From: Paramyrothecium sp. XJ0827
Taxonomy: Eukaryota > Ascomycota > Sordariomycetes > Hypocreales > Stachybotryaceae
Direction of reading: 5' to 3'
Assembly (NCBI GenBank): GCA_020881915.1
Contig: JAJFPB010000001.1
Span: 3,596,001-3,660,000, forward strand
DNA: 64,000 bases
Part shown: piece by piece, positions 11,375 through 23,125 of the stretch
Layout of the letters: the number at the start of each line of letters is the position of its first letter
Position numbering within the stretch: the stretch's first letter is position 1
Notes under the pieces: generated by a model
The model's database searches: none
What the model was told of the DNA's origin: nothing
Seen by the model: the letters and a program-made list of their open reading frames with translations, nothing else
Made by a program: the position numbers and the translations under genes

Positions 11375-14300
11375 CATTTCGAAGACACGATACTGCTCAG
11401 ACGCCCCAGGAAGCATCATGAACCTCAACATGGAGTAGGCCACTCTCTAACAAGAGGGCTCCAGGCCCAGGGTGTGAATGAAAGCATTGCCATTCCCAGG
11501 CCTTGTGACTTCGCCGTGCGCCAGGGCCATGATGGGGCCCAAGTTCAACTGTCCAACTCACTGACGCACATATTCGTATCACATTCGCCACGCCTGTCGA
11601 GCTTTACGGCGGCGTAGTCGCCTGCTGGCTCTTGGGAGGACGTGAGAACCTTGAAAGAGCCACTAATCATCCGATCGGTTGTCTGAAACACCATCGAAGA
11701 GCCTGGCAAGGACATCTACATGGAACGTTCCTGATGTCCCATTATTAGCATTCGCTCACGATACTCGGCCGCGTAACCTTCCACGTCAAGTCGTGCCACG
11801 CTCAGTCAGTATTCTCGGTATCAATCTCTTGTATAGCAAAGATCCAGTAATGGTCTGTGTCGTTTGACACACTATGGTGTGCTCAGAGGGGTGCAATATG
11901 CGTGGAGGGTTCTCCCCAGACCACTGACGCGTTTTATCAAGCAAACGCCATTTTTAAATCCGGTGCCACTAGAGCTACCAGAACTTGACTACATGATTAG
12001 TATCGAATCCGGCTTATCCCTCATGCAGTACGTCTACAGCTTGGGTGTTGTGGTAGGAATCCAAGTTGTCATTTCTCATGAGCCACTCTTTTCTCCAAGT
12101 CGACATGCCATGTTGTACAAGAGTCACAAGTGATTGTCATCTCGGATCGCAGCTATACCTGTTCGAATGACGCCAATTCACATCATACACATGCATGAAT
12201 GCCTGTGATGGGGGACACAACAAGCCTGCCGTAGTGTTTCCCGCGAAGCACATGGGTATATCTTCTCACCAAAAGAAGTCTTGGATCATGGGACGAATAT
12301 ATGCTTCCAAGTTTTGAGCCCTTCCCATACATCAATGGAATCCCTTATGTTGACTAAGTTTCTCTTACAGTTACTCAAAATGCACGCGCACCACTTTGGG
12401 GACAGCTTAACGACAGTCCACCCACACAATTTCCGTTTACGAATCGGCCAGCGATCGAGCTTTTTGTACATGATGGCGAACATACGAGACTTCATGGGAG
12501 CCGATCCAATCAGAGATCATGAGAAGCTACCGCGATCCTACCGCCGGGACCTATTTTGGCCAGTCTTATGTCTTTCATGGTGCATTTCCTAGTAAAGAGA
12601 GACTACTTCATGCACCTTGAAATATGACTTATAAGTGGTATGTGGCAGCCTTACTGTTGCATCTAGTCCATAAGGCTGGCCACAAGTTAACAGATGTCGA
12701 ACCCTGCGGGAAGGATTTGGCTCATAGCCTACATCAGTGTTCCGATTTGAACAGTCCCATTGAACGTACAATACGAAAGACGAAAGTGCCTCATTATTTA
12801 GGTACTTGTTCAAAATCCACCGAAGTCCAAGCCTTGCTCTTGTGGTGGAGTGGAGAGGGTGTGCTGGCTCAAAGGGCCGAACATCGGGGAGTAGATTTCC
12901 TCATTGGCCTCAGGTCTCTATTCTGTGCAATAGAGCACATCCATGACGAAAGGTGTGGAATACAGTGGCGAGCCAGTAGAGCACGCCTCAATGCCCTCTC
13001 AGACCAGGCAGTCGCAGGGTTGGACGTTCCGGCAGGATGATGTTTCGTGGAAGCGTGACGATTGTCTCTAAGAAGGACTTAATGTTGAACAGAACCATCG
13101 GAGATAGGGGAATGACTGGTGCCAAGGTGTATGCAACATCCTCAACTATGCCGAGGAAGGATACCAATATGACTCGACTCCTCGATAGGACCTACTTGTT
13201 CCGTGAACGCCAGTCTACAGGGGCAGAGGCGGGCTGGAGGTGTGAGGTGTGAGAATGTACGGCCAGGGTGCGCGAAGTCTCTACTATCGCAGATTCGGTG
13301 GGAGATCGTCCGCGTATAGGCCACGAGAACATCTGTGGATGGTTCTCATCCATGATGTATGATGCCTGCACCATGGCAAGGGTGGTGAAAAGGCGTGCAC
13401 AGCAGCTAAAAGGAAGGTCTGCAAGGGTGGGAGGGAGAGCAACACCGCCCCCCTTGTAGTACGCTGTAGCTAACTTCGCTTGCTGTCGGCGACAATTTTC
13501 ACTGGCCAAAGCCTGATTAAATCAGGTCCTTTTGGGATTAAGATGCTCTGTGTAACCTTCGCAATCCCTCGTCCCCGACAGGAAGGGCCAGTTTCTGGAT
13601 CGTGGGCATTATGGAGGGAAGGGCGCGGGGGGAGGGGCAGGCGGGGAGGGGGCGATTAGGCCGTGGTCTGCAAAACAGGGGCAGGAATTCAAGATGTGCG
13701 TGTTGTTCTTCTTAGGGATATCCGTGCATGGTATTCCCTCCCTTGCCTCCCGTCATTTTTCTTCTTCCCCTTTACAGTTCACTGCCATGTCCCAGGGCCA
13801 GGGTTGCACGTCCGCTGGAGCTCGGCAGTGGATGAAGGATGAATGACTCGCCGAAGGAGCAGGAAACTCGCGCGCAGAAAGGGAGATGTATGGCTGGGGC
13901 AGATGTGTGCCAGGCCAGGTCTGAGATGACGGGAAAGGGCAGGAAATCCCCATCGGCTCCGAGAGGCGTCGTGTCCATCCGGTAGATGGCAAGCCACTGG
14001 CCTGGGCGTGGTTTTAGGTCGGCAGTATTCAGCTATAAATAATATATCAGAAGTTTCATCGACGGATCACCTGCAGTTACAGCAATCAATGTGCGGCTCT
14101 TTGTTTTGGGGTTGGCCTTGGGGCTGCTCTGCTTTGCCTGGGCATGGCATGGCATGGCACTGTGTGTTATGGGAAGGGGGGAGCGTGCCCCAGAGCCAGT
14201 TGGGGTGGGGTCCTTTGCTACAGTGCTGAGGCATCTTTCGGCCGTACAAGGTATGTCAGATGATTACCCTCCTTGGCACGATGGGACAGATGGCCCGTGT

Positions 14301-14630
14301 GAGGAGACAAGACACGGTGGGCTCATTGGTACAGTACAGTAGCCCGTGAATGAGCAGAGACTCGCACGCCGCGGCGCAGGGGAGGGCGAGGCACGGTCCG
14401 GGTCTGTCGGGGAAATGGTGTTGCGCAAGGCGAAGAGACGGATTTTTTGTGTGGTATGGTGAGGTGAGGAGAGCCGACTTACCGCAGCGCGCGCAGACAA
14501 GGCATCCCGGGAGCCGTGGGCACAGCAAGGTAGTGCTCGGGGGAGGTACCGTAGCAATGGTTGAACCGTCATGCAAGAAATTCATCAAGGCGAAGGTTAC
14601 ACAGGAAAGGGTACGGAAAAGGGATGGGTG

Positions 14631-14648
14631 TTGTTGTTGTTGTTGTTG
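14631..14648 (+). repeat. (TTG)6 microsatellite
   Basis: Six tandem TTG units preceded by TG. It lies outside any supported gene. Confidence 0.9.
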
Positions 14649-15665
14649 ACAGACCGGGTGTAAGCAAGCATTGTTGGCTGATGCTTTGCGCAGAGGAATC
14701 GGCCGGCAAGACGGAGATGCTGGCTTCACCCTGGCAGGCCCCCTTGTGTCGATTGCGGGATGCCGACCCAGTGCTCTATTTGTGCTATTTAGTCAACAGC
14801 TGAAAGTCAGACGCGCCATCTTACAAAGATGCTGCCGTGTCGAGCGGCACTATCCCAAGCCTGGCCGGCCGTGCCACTGACGGGGGGGAAGCATACGGAG
14901 AGCCAAAGGCAAAAAGTCGGGCGCCCGGTGGATCGGCCGTGTAACGGTCCCGCCCGGAACCGAACGGGCTTCGAGGTGACAAAGAACACTCCCTGTGGAC
15001 CAACTCGGCTGCTCACTGGCCGCCGGGGGCCTCTCCACGTCCCCACATCGGCTCCAACGGGGGTCGGGAACCTTGACTGACTGAGACGATGTGCAGTAGG
15101 TATCTGGTCTGAGCTCGATGGGGGCCTTCTGCCGCGCAATAATGAACCTTGGCCGTCAGCACCCGCCGTGAGACCAAAAGACGCCCTTTGAAGGACACAG
15201 CCCACGGGATGCTTTAACGACATTGCGCGTTCCTTACTGCGTAACCGCTGGTACTTCCATTTCAGGCCTTGTCGCGTAGTCCTTTGCATTGTGTTACGCT
15301 GTTGCCAATGCCTTGGGACCGTCAAGCAGCGGGCAAAACGGGCGCGCTGGGAGTGGCCCAAGACGGAAAACATGTCAAATTCGGGGGTCCTGTCCTGCGG
15401 GACCTGAAATGGGATCAAGTACACAATTAGGTAGATGACTGCATGCATGTTGATCAAGTTTCTGCCGAGTATGACAGTTGGGGTTGGGTGTAGGGTAGGG
15501 AACAGCCGCTGGTGGTGACTGCATCCTCAAGCTATTCGGCAAGACAAGATAAGGTAAGTTACCTACGTGTAATGAGGAAGCTACGGTCGATCATGGACAG
15601 GCAGCTGCCTACCTTACCTTATTGTACTAGCTAGAACATGTGACCATTGCGACAGGTTGAGTAGA

Positions 15666-15699
15666 TACCTTACCTACCTACCTTACCTTACCTTACCTT
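15666..15699 (+). repeat. CCTTA/CCTA pentamer-type tandem array
   Basis: Tandem TACCT, ACCTA and CCTTA units fill 34 nt. A scattered copy (CTACCTTACCTTATT) lies just upstream near 15608-15622. The same unit recurs at 43516-43542. Confidence 0.85.
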
Positions 15700-16110
15700 C
15701 CAGTGCAGTACCGGTACTGCAACCGAACGTTATGAACAACAACGACGACTGTTTGGCCCAAGGCAGCCAGCAGCTGTGCGGTGGTGCTGTGCTGTGCTGT
15801 GCCTTCGCCGGTGCATTATACCGATTCGGAGTGCTTTGTTTCACTCGCATACCAGGTAAAATACAGTACATGGCCACCACCCCGGACGCTCTTGATTCAC
15901 GCCTTGACCACGTACCATGGCAGCGACAGGCAAGGCAGCCGCTTATTTTAAGACTTGGACGCAGGGCATTCGCGGCCACATGGCCAAACACTTGGATCGG
16001 CCTAAATCCCAACCAACAAGAGCCGGCCGTGCATGCGGAGAGAGGGGGCCATCATCATCATCTTCATCACTACTACAGTAACAAAAGACGCCTAGCACTG
16101 CCCAAAAGCA

Positions 16111-16183
16111 CGGACAGGCCACAGATACAGGCCACAGGCAGGTACAGGCACAGGCACAGGCACGGGCACAGGCACAGGCGCCA
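16111..16183 (+). repeat. Imperfect CAGGCA hexamer repeat
   Basis: The sequence runs through repeated CACAGGC, ACAGGCA and CGGGCA units, most regular from 16144 to 16180. The opposite strand would encode alternating Ala/Cys or Val/Pro runs, which explains the odd compositions of overlapping open frames. Confidence 0.8.
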
Positions 16184-17418
16184 GCATTAGGACCCTTGGC
16201 TTGGCCCAGGCTCGGAGGACTGCTCTTTCGTCGACCAAAGACGTAACCCATGCCAGCTGACCCCACCACCTCCGACTTTCTGCAACCCGAATTGCTGGGC
16301 ATCCACGACGCCAAAACTGACAACACCACCATTCTCCCTCCCCCACCCCAGGCAGCCGATACTGCCAACGGCAAAGACGAGCGAAACCCAGGCCTCAACG
16401 CCACGACACTCGGAGTCACTTATCCCAACCCCCTCCACCCTCCGCGCGTCGCATCTATCCTTAGAGGACAGCGAAGCCAGAAGAATCAGACAGGACACGT
16501 TTTGCCCCGAAGCCGACCCTCGATCGTTATCGACATCAACATCTGCGCTGCCGTCGCCAGTATTTCTGCGCTCTATCCCATCTTCCCAGAAGCCGCCCGA
16601 CTACAGGGAAATCTGATCCATCCCACGAGCCTTAGTGCCCTCCTTTTCCTGCATTCCTGATCCTCGACTTCCTACGGCCTCTCCCGTCCACACACAGATC
16701 GTCAGATAAACGAAAGGGCAGCTCCTTTGAATCGACCCTTGCCCTTTGGCGCCGCCAGTCTTCCTTCGCGTGCCCTCTTCTCCCCCACACGCCTCCCGAT
16801 CCAGCCCTTCATAGACCCTCCGCCTCGACGCGGACTCTGCTAAGGAGCAAGAGCATATACCTTGGAGAGCCAAAGCGAGAATTTTGCTATCGCAATCATT
16901 GTCTAGCCCCCAAAAAGTTCCAAGTCAGGGTCTTCTAAAAATAAAATCCGCACGCAGCACTTCCCACGTGGATCCTGTACAACGCCTCGCGCAGCCTATA
17001 CTACACGTTTGACACAAACGCGGCACGCCAGGATCCTCAACCAAGCCAACGCTGGGTGACCGGCCAATATCGCCATCGACGCAAGGCTATCAGTTGGGTC
17101 ACATCCCATTTCAGTGCAGTTCCCGCCTCCCATCGTCTCCACACGATCCTTGTTCCGAAAAGACACCCCGCGCTTCCTTCTCGACAGTACCTGGCAACCA
17201 GATAACGGCCCCTTGCAAGCCGTTTGCGGACATTTTGCCAAACCGGCGCACATCTACGGCTGGTGTGCTAGAGCGCTGCAAGCCTTCACTCTACCTCTCC
17301 TACTTCGGGCACTGGGGCCTTACACCCTAACGGCCGTTACCGCTCTACTATTCCTCCACCACCACCACTACCATCAGCAGCAGCAGGCGGCCCGTTACCC
17401 GTTCCGCTGCGATCCGCC

Positions 17419-17877
17419 ATGTCTTCCTTCTTCGTCGAGCTTTGGGAGTCCATCTTCACCCCCGGCCCCACGACTACCCTCCTCAAGGCCACCAATGCCA
17501 CCTTTGCTGCTCTGCAGCTCGTCCTGTTCCTCCTCCTCGTCACCACCTATAGCGTTCACTTCATTGTCCTCTCCTTCCTCTGTGCCGGTCTATGGGTGTC
17601 CATCAACTGGTTTGCCGCCGAGCTAGCTGCCGGCCAGGAGCGTGAGAGGGCCGAGGCAGCCCTGGCCGCCAAGGACAAGTCGCCCTCGAGCGGGGACGAC
17701 AGCGACACCGAGGTGGAGGACCAGGTTGTGGGCAGCAACGCGAGGACTGCTGCAGGTGGCGTCGAGGTTACCGAACCGAGGGGTGAGCTGAAGCAGCGGA
17801 TCGAGACACAGTCGAGTGCCAGCACCGAAGACGAGTGGGAGAAGGTGTCGGAGAGCGAGAAGGAGAAGGACAAATGA
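17419..17877 (+). CDS. PKR1: V-type ATPase assembly factor PKR1
   Basis: A single-exon gene of 152 aa. PKR1 is an ER membrane protein that helps assemble the V0 sector of the vacuolar proton ATPase. The N terminus has the family hallmark (FFVELWESIFTPGPTTTLLKATN), followed by two adjacent hydrophobic segments at about residues 32-52 and 54-72 (LQLVLFLLLVTTYSVHFIVL and a segment ending in WVSINWFAAEL). The C-terminal half is a charged, Ser/Glu-rich tail ending EKEKDK, longer than in the yeast protein and typical of filamentous fungi. The ATG sits in a good context (GCCATGT). It converges on the transporter gene to the right. The identification rests on the N-terminal signature and membrane layout. 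Confidence 0.9.
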   Translation: MSSFFVELWESIFTPGPTTTLLKATNATFAALQLVLFLLLVTTYSVHFIVLSFLCAGLWVSINWFAAELAAGQERERAEAALAAKDKSPSSGDDSDTEVEDQVVGSNARTAAGGVEVTEPRGELKQRIETQSSASTEDEWEKVSESEKEKDK

Positions 17878-18274
17878 GCGGTTGGATTTGCCACATAGCG
17901 ACCAAAGACCGTAGTGTAGTGACATATTATACCCCCCCCGAATCAACACGTAACTTTGCTTTTGCGTCCCAGAAATCCAGTCCATGACATATCTCCCACC
18001 GAACTTCAAGATGACGCCGTTTTGACTTCTAGACATGCACTGAGACCAGAGTAGCACGGCAAGCTACACACAATTTGAGCTTAAGCTCGACACATTCGTG
18101 TCATGGCGCTGTCTGAACTCCGAAATCCAAATTAGGTGCCTCGCGTAGATCGCCAACCATCTATTTCCCTGCGTTTATTCAAGTTACATGGAGAATGCGC
18201 CAGGCTTGCGGACCCTTGGGAGTTGGCCATCTTTCCGAAAACAGAACAAAAACCACACGTCCTTCTCAGGCCCC
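17878..18274. other. Convergent 3' intergenic region
   Basis: These 397 bp separate the stop codons of PKR1 (plus) and the sugar transporter (minus). No gene is seen, only sequence likely to be both 3' untranslated regions. Confidence 0.6.
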
Positions 18275-20500
18275 TCACAGCGCTCTCATCCTTCTAGTGA
18301 CGATGGACCCGACGATCGAGCTCATTGCGCCTATGAAGAGGCACACCGCAATGGCGTTGGGCCCGCTCGTGTTCGCGTGCTCGTCGGGGTGGGCGTGCGT
18401 AGCCAGCTCAGGGCTCTTGCCCGGCTCCAGGATCGCAAAGACAATGGTCGATATGAATGTGCCTACAAACTGCGGCAGCGTCGTGTAGACGTTGAGGATG
18501 CCAAAGTAGATACCGGAGAGCTCGCCAGTCGGGGAGGTAGCATTTCCGTCTTCTGGCTCATGCTGGGCGTGCACCGCTGTGTCATCGGCAGCAAAGTCGC
18601 GAAGTTCTGTGTCTGAGCCGGTCGACAAGCGACGGTACGTAGTATTCGTTTGGCCGCTGGCGCTGAGCTTGTTCACCTCGACTCCAAGGAATGCTGTAGG
18701 GGCCCATAAAGCAATCGACCATGGTCTTAGTTGTTAGTTTGGCAAGCTCGAGGTCAAGGCAGTCTAAGGGTGGGGAGGGAGTGAGGCTTACAGTCCGCAG
18801 AGGCAAACAAGTATCGTAGCGAATCTGAGGCTTGTAGCGAAGGGTGCAAGCGACATGGCCACAGCAAAGAGCAGTTGGCCAAATATCCAGGTCGTGAGCA
18901 AGTCTGGCTTCAGCTTGGCAAACCGCTGCAGTTGTCCTGCCACGGCCTGCGGAGGGCGCTGCGTGAAGCCATCATCGTCGGGTGACTTGACAAGCAGTGG
19001 CAAGGTAAACGCCGCGATGAATGTTACTATAGAGTAAAGGGTCAGAGCGGTACTACCGATGCGACCAATGTCGCCCAAGGCATCTTTGGACTTCTCGGCG
19101 TCCGCCGGAAGATCGTATCGGAAGTACGTCTCTCCAACCCATGTAGTGCTGTAGAAGAGGAAGGGGAACCAGCCAATCCAAGACCAGAACTGAGCCCAGC
19201 AAATAGCCTGCACTCGGGGTGGGAGGTTGCGTAGGGTCCGGTATATTTGGCGGAAGAGGCCCAACAGGCCTTCCTTTTTGGAGGAGCGAGGCGAAACGAG
19301 CACTCTTTCGCTAACAGCCCAGCACGTCAAGGCCGTCGATTCCACAAGAACCACGGTGGCGAGAACGGTGAGCTGCTTGAACTGGGTATCACCAAAGGTG
19401 GTGCCGAAGATGCTCACAAGGTCAATGGACCCGCAGGCATACGCTATCATATTGCCAACAGCAGACATACGACTCGCTGATCCGAGAATTGCAAGTTAGC
19501 CCCGGTAGGTAGTGGCAAAAAGAGACCAGTCTGGACGTACACCATGCGGCCCCTGTTTGTTGCTTGTCAATGGGGAGGGTGTCAACAATGAGACTCCTTG
19601 AACATGACATGACTGGGTTCGCTGATTAGCACGGAAGTCTGGGCTCCATTGTCGAAAGCGAACCATAGAGGAGATGCGACTGTGGAACTCACCAGCGTTG
19701 ATGGCGAAGTCGAGAACGTAGATGGACAGAACAGCCAAGACAATTGTCGGCCGTTTCGCTGCCTCGTCATCTTTGATAACGAAGCCTACAACCTCCCGCG
19801 TAAAGCCGAGGACCAGGAGGGTGACAGCCACGATGGCGGCGCCGATGACCATGAGCGGCCGTCTTCGGCCCCATCTAGAGGTGCTCTCATCGGCGAGAAC
19901 GCCTACGATGGGCTGGACAATGAGACCTGACAGTGGACCGGCGATCCAGACCAAGGAAGTGTTGCTCTTGGTTAGGCCAAGATTTAGAAGGTAGGGCGTG
20001 CAGTCTGTGATACGCCCACGCAAGGGCGTCCCAATGATTAGCAAGGAGGACCGGACATACGAAGGCAAGAGACCTGGACTCGGGCTGTGGACCTCCAGCT
20101 TCGGCGCAAAATGATTTGCTCCCCTTCAGAGGGTGTACTGGAGATTGAACGGGAGGGGGGAGGCGTGTGTTGCCTCGGAAGGTGACTAGGCTGGACAGGA
20201 GATAGGAGTAACATACAAGTTCCTTCAATGGCCCACGTGAAACTTTGCATCAATGCCTGTCAGCCAAACTGGTCATTTGTTGAGGTGGCGAGACGAATGG
20301 AACCAAACAATTCAAAACGGACTGGAGTCAAGAGCGTGCACATTTTGGGGAGCGTGTCGGGGAATGGTGGGTGGGACGATGGCGTGGTAGAAAGAACGAG
20401 AGCACACCTACGTGAAGCCGATTGTGCTGAATGTGAGGAGTATCATCCGCAGGGTCTCGGACCCTCCCTTGATGGAAGGCTGCCCTGCCCAGCTCGCCAT
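18275..20500 (-). CDS. Sucrose/glycoside:proton symporter, GPH/SUT family
   Basis: Model: complement(join(18275..18725,18792..19476,19541..19612,19693..20004,20217..20242,20412..20500)), six exons, 1635 nt, 544 aa. The second exon is only 26 nt and is needed to complete the first membrane helix (FTWAIEGTY followed by CTPYLL). Family signatures follow in order: LVWIAGPLSGLIVQPIVG, then DESTSRWGRRRP at residues 77-88 in the loop after helix 2, and RSLIVDTLP after helix 4. There are about twelve hydrophobic segments in all, and a large charged central loop around residues 240-320. Relatives are plant SUT sucrose carriers and fission yeast Sut1, which imports maltose and sucrose with protons at the plasma membrane. 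The exact substrate cannot be read from sequence. Two introns are long for this window (169 and 212 nt). Confidence 0.9.
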
Positions 20501-21542
20501 GATGGCGTTGAGGTGTTGTGCTTTCCCACGGAGCCAGGGCGTTTGCGATCGTCCGTCCCACTGCCTTGGCAAGCTGACCAAGAAGGAAACACGCGATGTG
20601 GGAGCACCGCTCCTCGACCAGGCCTTTGTCGAAGCTGCAGCGTGAATGGGCGCGAGGGAACGGTTCGGAGGGCGCCTCGGGTCCGGCCTCGGATTATGTG
20701 GAATTACCGAAGAGCTTCGTGGGAGCCGGCAGATTGAGTCGATCTCTTGTCTTCGCGTGTGCTATTTCTGGCTCGGCTCCTACGATCGAGCGCGCCGGGG
20801 AGCTGGAGGAGGAGGAGTGCAAGGGGCCAAGTCTGCGCTGCTGATGCGATACGGACCGATGCGACGCGACGAGACGAGCACCAGATGTGGGCTTGGAACG
20901 AGAGGTTGAAGGAGCCGGAGCTGCTGAGGAGGATGGTGGTGGTGGTGGTCCTGGGAACGCGCCCGTCTCCCTGGGCTTGCAATCTATCTGTTGCCGTGCA
21001 TCTGCATCCACCCCTTTCACCGTGGTACGCCCTGTTGCAACGCTGGGAGGATCTGAAGGTGGGAGGTGGTGATGTAGGAGTCCGAGTATGATGCAGAGGA
21101 TGAGCTTGGCTGTCGTGCAGGGCGAGGATCAGAGGATAGAGTGCGTCATGTACTTGTCGGGCACCGGGCATGTACTGGACAGACACTCTGCAGGGATCAG
21201 GGCCGGGGCACGGCCAAGGGCAGCAGCAAGCAACTGCCCGGCAGTGACCTTGACCATTGAATGCTGGGACCTAACTTACTTATTGTGCCAAACCCGATCA
21301 AAGCCCTTGGAGCTGCAGCCATTTGCCTGTCCACGCCGTTGAGCTTGAAGCGCCCACGGTCGTTCTCATGCATAGTTCAGGGCGCCGCGTGCTCCTACAC
21401 TCTCGCAGTGAGGTACTTGAATGGTATGTGTCAGGTACCTCGCACTACGGTCGCCTCTGGAGGCCAGAGGTAAAGCAGGTGGTCTAGCCCCCAAAAGAGG
21501 TTAGAAGTCAGCGTGTTGCGGGAAGGGCCAGGCCTCTGCTTC
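20501..21542. other. Upstream region of the sugar transporter
   Basis: No supported gene. The minus strand is C/T/A-rich with a run of CCA repeats (plus strand GGT repeats near 20934-20949), fitting a promoter and leader for the transporter starting at 20500. The minus-strand open frame at 20704-21186 is low-complexity and judged spurious. Confidence 0.5.
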
Positions 21543-21550
21543 TATAAAAA
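21543..21550 (+). promoter_or_regulatory. TATA-like box of a possible small transcript
   Basis: The plus strand reads TATAAAAA. It is followed by a pyrimidine-rich, CCTCCAC-repeating stretch (21600-21690) resembling a fungal 5' leader, and about 600 nt later by AT-rich sequence with AATAAA-like TAAATAAAAA near 22154. No recognised gene starts here. Confidence 0.4.
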
Positions 21551-22200
21551 GCATCAGCCAAAGCCAAAGCCAAGGAGGTAGTGCACGACTGTCCCCACAC
21601 AAGCTCTGCCGTCCGTCAACACCACTCCACCTCCACTTCTACCTCTACCTCCACGTCCAAACCCCACCCCTTTCCTCGCCATCAACCACGTGCAGTTTGC
21701 TGCTTGGCCCTCTGACTTGAAACATGCGACACGACTCGAACCCTGCATCTGCAAGCCCGTGCTTCCCCGGAGGCAGAGACCCCTGACAGAACCTTGCTCG
21801 GCCCTCGCTGTAGGGCGTAGGCACACTCGCAGTTAGAGTCTTCCTATTACCATCCCATTGAGCAACAGCCATGGCCTGCCGACCCTTGCCTTGAAACTTT
21901 GCCCAGGAACCTGAATCCCCGCCTCTCGATGCGAGGCCTGGTCAATCAAGCACCGGGCTCCCCCAAGAAATGGAAACAAGCCTTCACATCACTCGTGGAA
22001 CCTTTGACGGCTGCGTTGTGTCAATGTTCGCATCTATACCCAGACCTACTCAGGACGCCCCAACGTGTAAGCCAGCCCCCAAACACAAGACACCGCTTCA
22101 ATTTAATGATATTTCAAGTCAAATATCTTCTATTTTATCGCCCATGCTATTAGTAAATAAAAAACTAACCGCTGTTAGTATCCTGTTGCTTCGTTCTTGG
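21551..22200 (+). other. Possible short transcript unit of unknown product
   Basis: The stretch is bracketed by a TATA-like box and an AT-rich, poly(A)-signal-like end. Its longest ATG-started plus-strand frame is about 75 codons (start 21929, MRGLVNQAPGSPKKWKQ, stop near 22153) and matches no family I know. Other ATGs open only very short frames. It could be a small-protein gene, a noncoding RNA, or nothing. Confidence 0.25.
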
Positions 22201-23125
22201 AAGAATGTTATCATTGATTCACGTTTTGCGTTATTGGCATTTCCTCCCTTCTTCCTTTTCCTGCTGACCGTCTACGCCCTTCCATTTCACAGTAGGCCTA
22301 CAGTTTGATCTCTTTGTTGCTTTGTTCATCAAGCAGTCGCAATACACGTCGGGAAAACTCACACCAAGTGATTTGAGATTCTGTGAAGGATTTCCCGGCA
22401 TCCCGAGTCTTTGCCCAGCCGGCCCAAAGCCGTGCTCTGCACCAGATGGACGGACGCCTCTACGGAACTATGAAATACTAGTCGTGTGATAATCGTTGAT
22501 TAAGGCCACTCAAAGCGCAACCTTGTCATTCATTCGTCTGAACTCTGAACTAATCTAATATCAGTTCTACCCCTTCTCGGATAGCCATTGGGAAGTAAAC
22601 GGTAGGACTGCCTCATTCCCTACCATCCAATGTTACAGCTGCCTGATCACTTCTCCATATTCGCCTCTTCTAGGTATAACGCCTTCTCGAGGGTTTGCCA
22701 GTAGCCCCAACTGATAAAGGCAGACAACCCGCTCGTGCCCGGTCCAGGGTCCGCTGTTGTAGATTGCCCAACAGAAAGGACGTATCGCTGATTTCCTCGG
22801 TCATATATGGTATGCCATGTATAACGGACGGAAAGAAGAAACCAATACATGTTGAACCCAAACATGTTGCAGGCAAAAGCTGAACGGACAGAAAATAAGG
22901 AGAAAAAAAAAACAAACATAAAAACACAGCTAGAAGCAGAGAACAGACATCTTCTTGACAAAAGGCGGATCCTGAGCAGAAACACATTTGAGCCTTTCAA
23001 TCCGTAAATTTATCCCTTGAATGCGCAACCTCCGTCCCTAAATATATGTGAATAGTTCAACCGAAGGCTTCCCATGTAGTCCCCTGCACGCCAACGCCAG
23101 TCGTTACATAAGATCATCGTTTCTA
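22201..23125. other. Intergenic sequence and RhoGEF 3' flank
   Basis: AT-rich compared with its surroundings. The part next to 23125 on the minus strand is T-rich and probably the 3' untranslated region of the RhoGEF gene. The minus-strand frame at 22647-23000 is Phe/Leu/Ser-rich because of poly-T sequence and is not taken as coding. Confidence 0.5.

Larger units (their letters stand above)
4101..13500. other. Long gene-free stretch, left part
   Basis: No protein family, spliced gene or RNA gene can be supported over 9.4 kb. The part up to about 4900 is strongly pyrimidine-rich on the minus strand, like an extended promoter of the C2H2 gene; the 245-codon minus-strand frame at 4139-4876 is Pro/Ser-rich and follows from that bias. 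Elsewhere, open frames rarely exceed 130 codons; the largest is 172 codons (plus strand, 9614-10132) and matches nothing I know. The base composition is not the AT-rich, TpA-rich type left by repeat-induced point mutation. Confidence 0.6.
13501..17418. other. Gene-free stretch, right part, with short tandem repeats
   Basis: This is the region upstream of PKR1. A TATA-like TATAAATA lies at 14034-14041 on the plus strand, but I cannot find a convincing coding start after it. Simple repeats are frequent: three copies of GGCAT near 14141-14159, TTG repeats at 14631, GTGCT at 15784-15802, CCTTA at 15666 and CAGGCA near 16111-16183. An ATG-started frame of 136 codons at 16250-16660 is Pro/Thr/Asn-rich and unrecognised. 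The final kilobase is C/T-rich and probably contains the PKR1 promoter and leader. Confidence 0.55.

Noticed and set aside
14091..14342. Signal-peptide-like frame (LFVLGLALGLLCFAWA) downstream of a TATA-like box at 14034
   Set aside because: It begins with GTG, not ATG, and the frame is short and low in complexity (GGCAT repeats). No family match.
22647..23000. 117-codon minus-strand frame with hydrophobic stretches after the RhoGEF stop
   Set aside because: Its Phe/Ser/Leu runs come from T-rich sequence that fits a 3' untranslated region.
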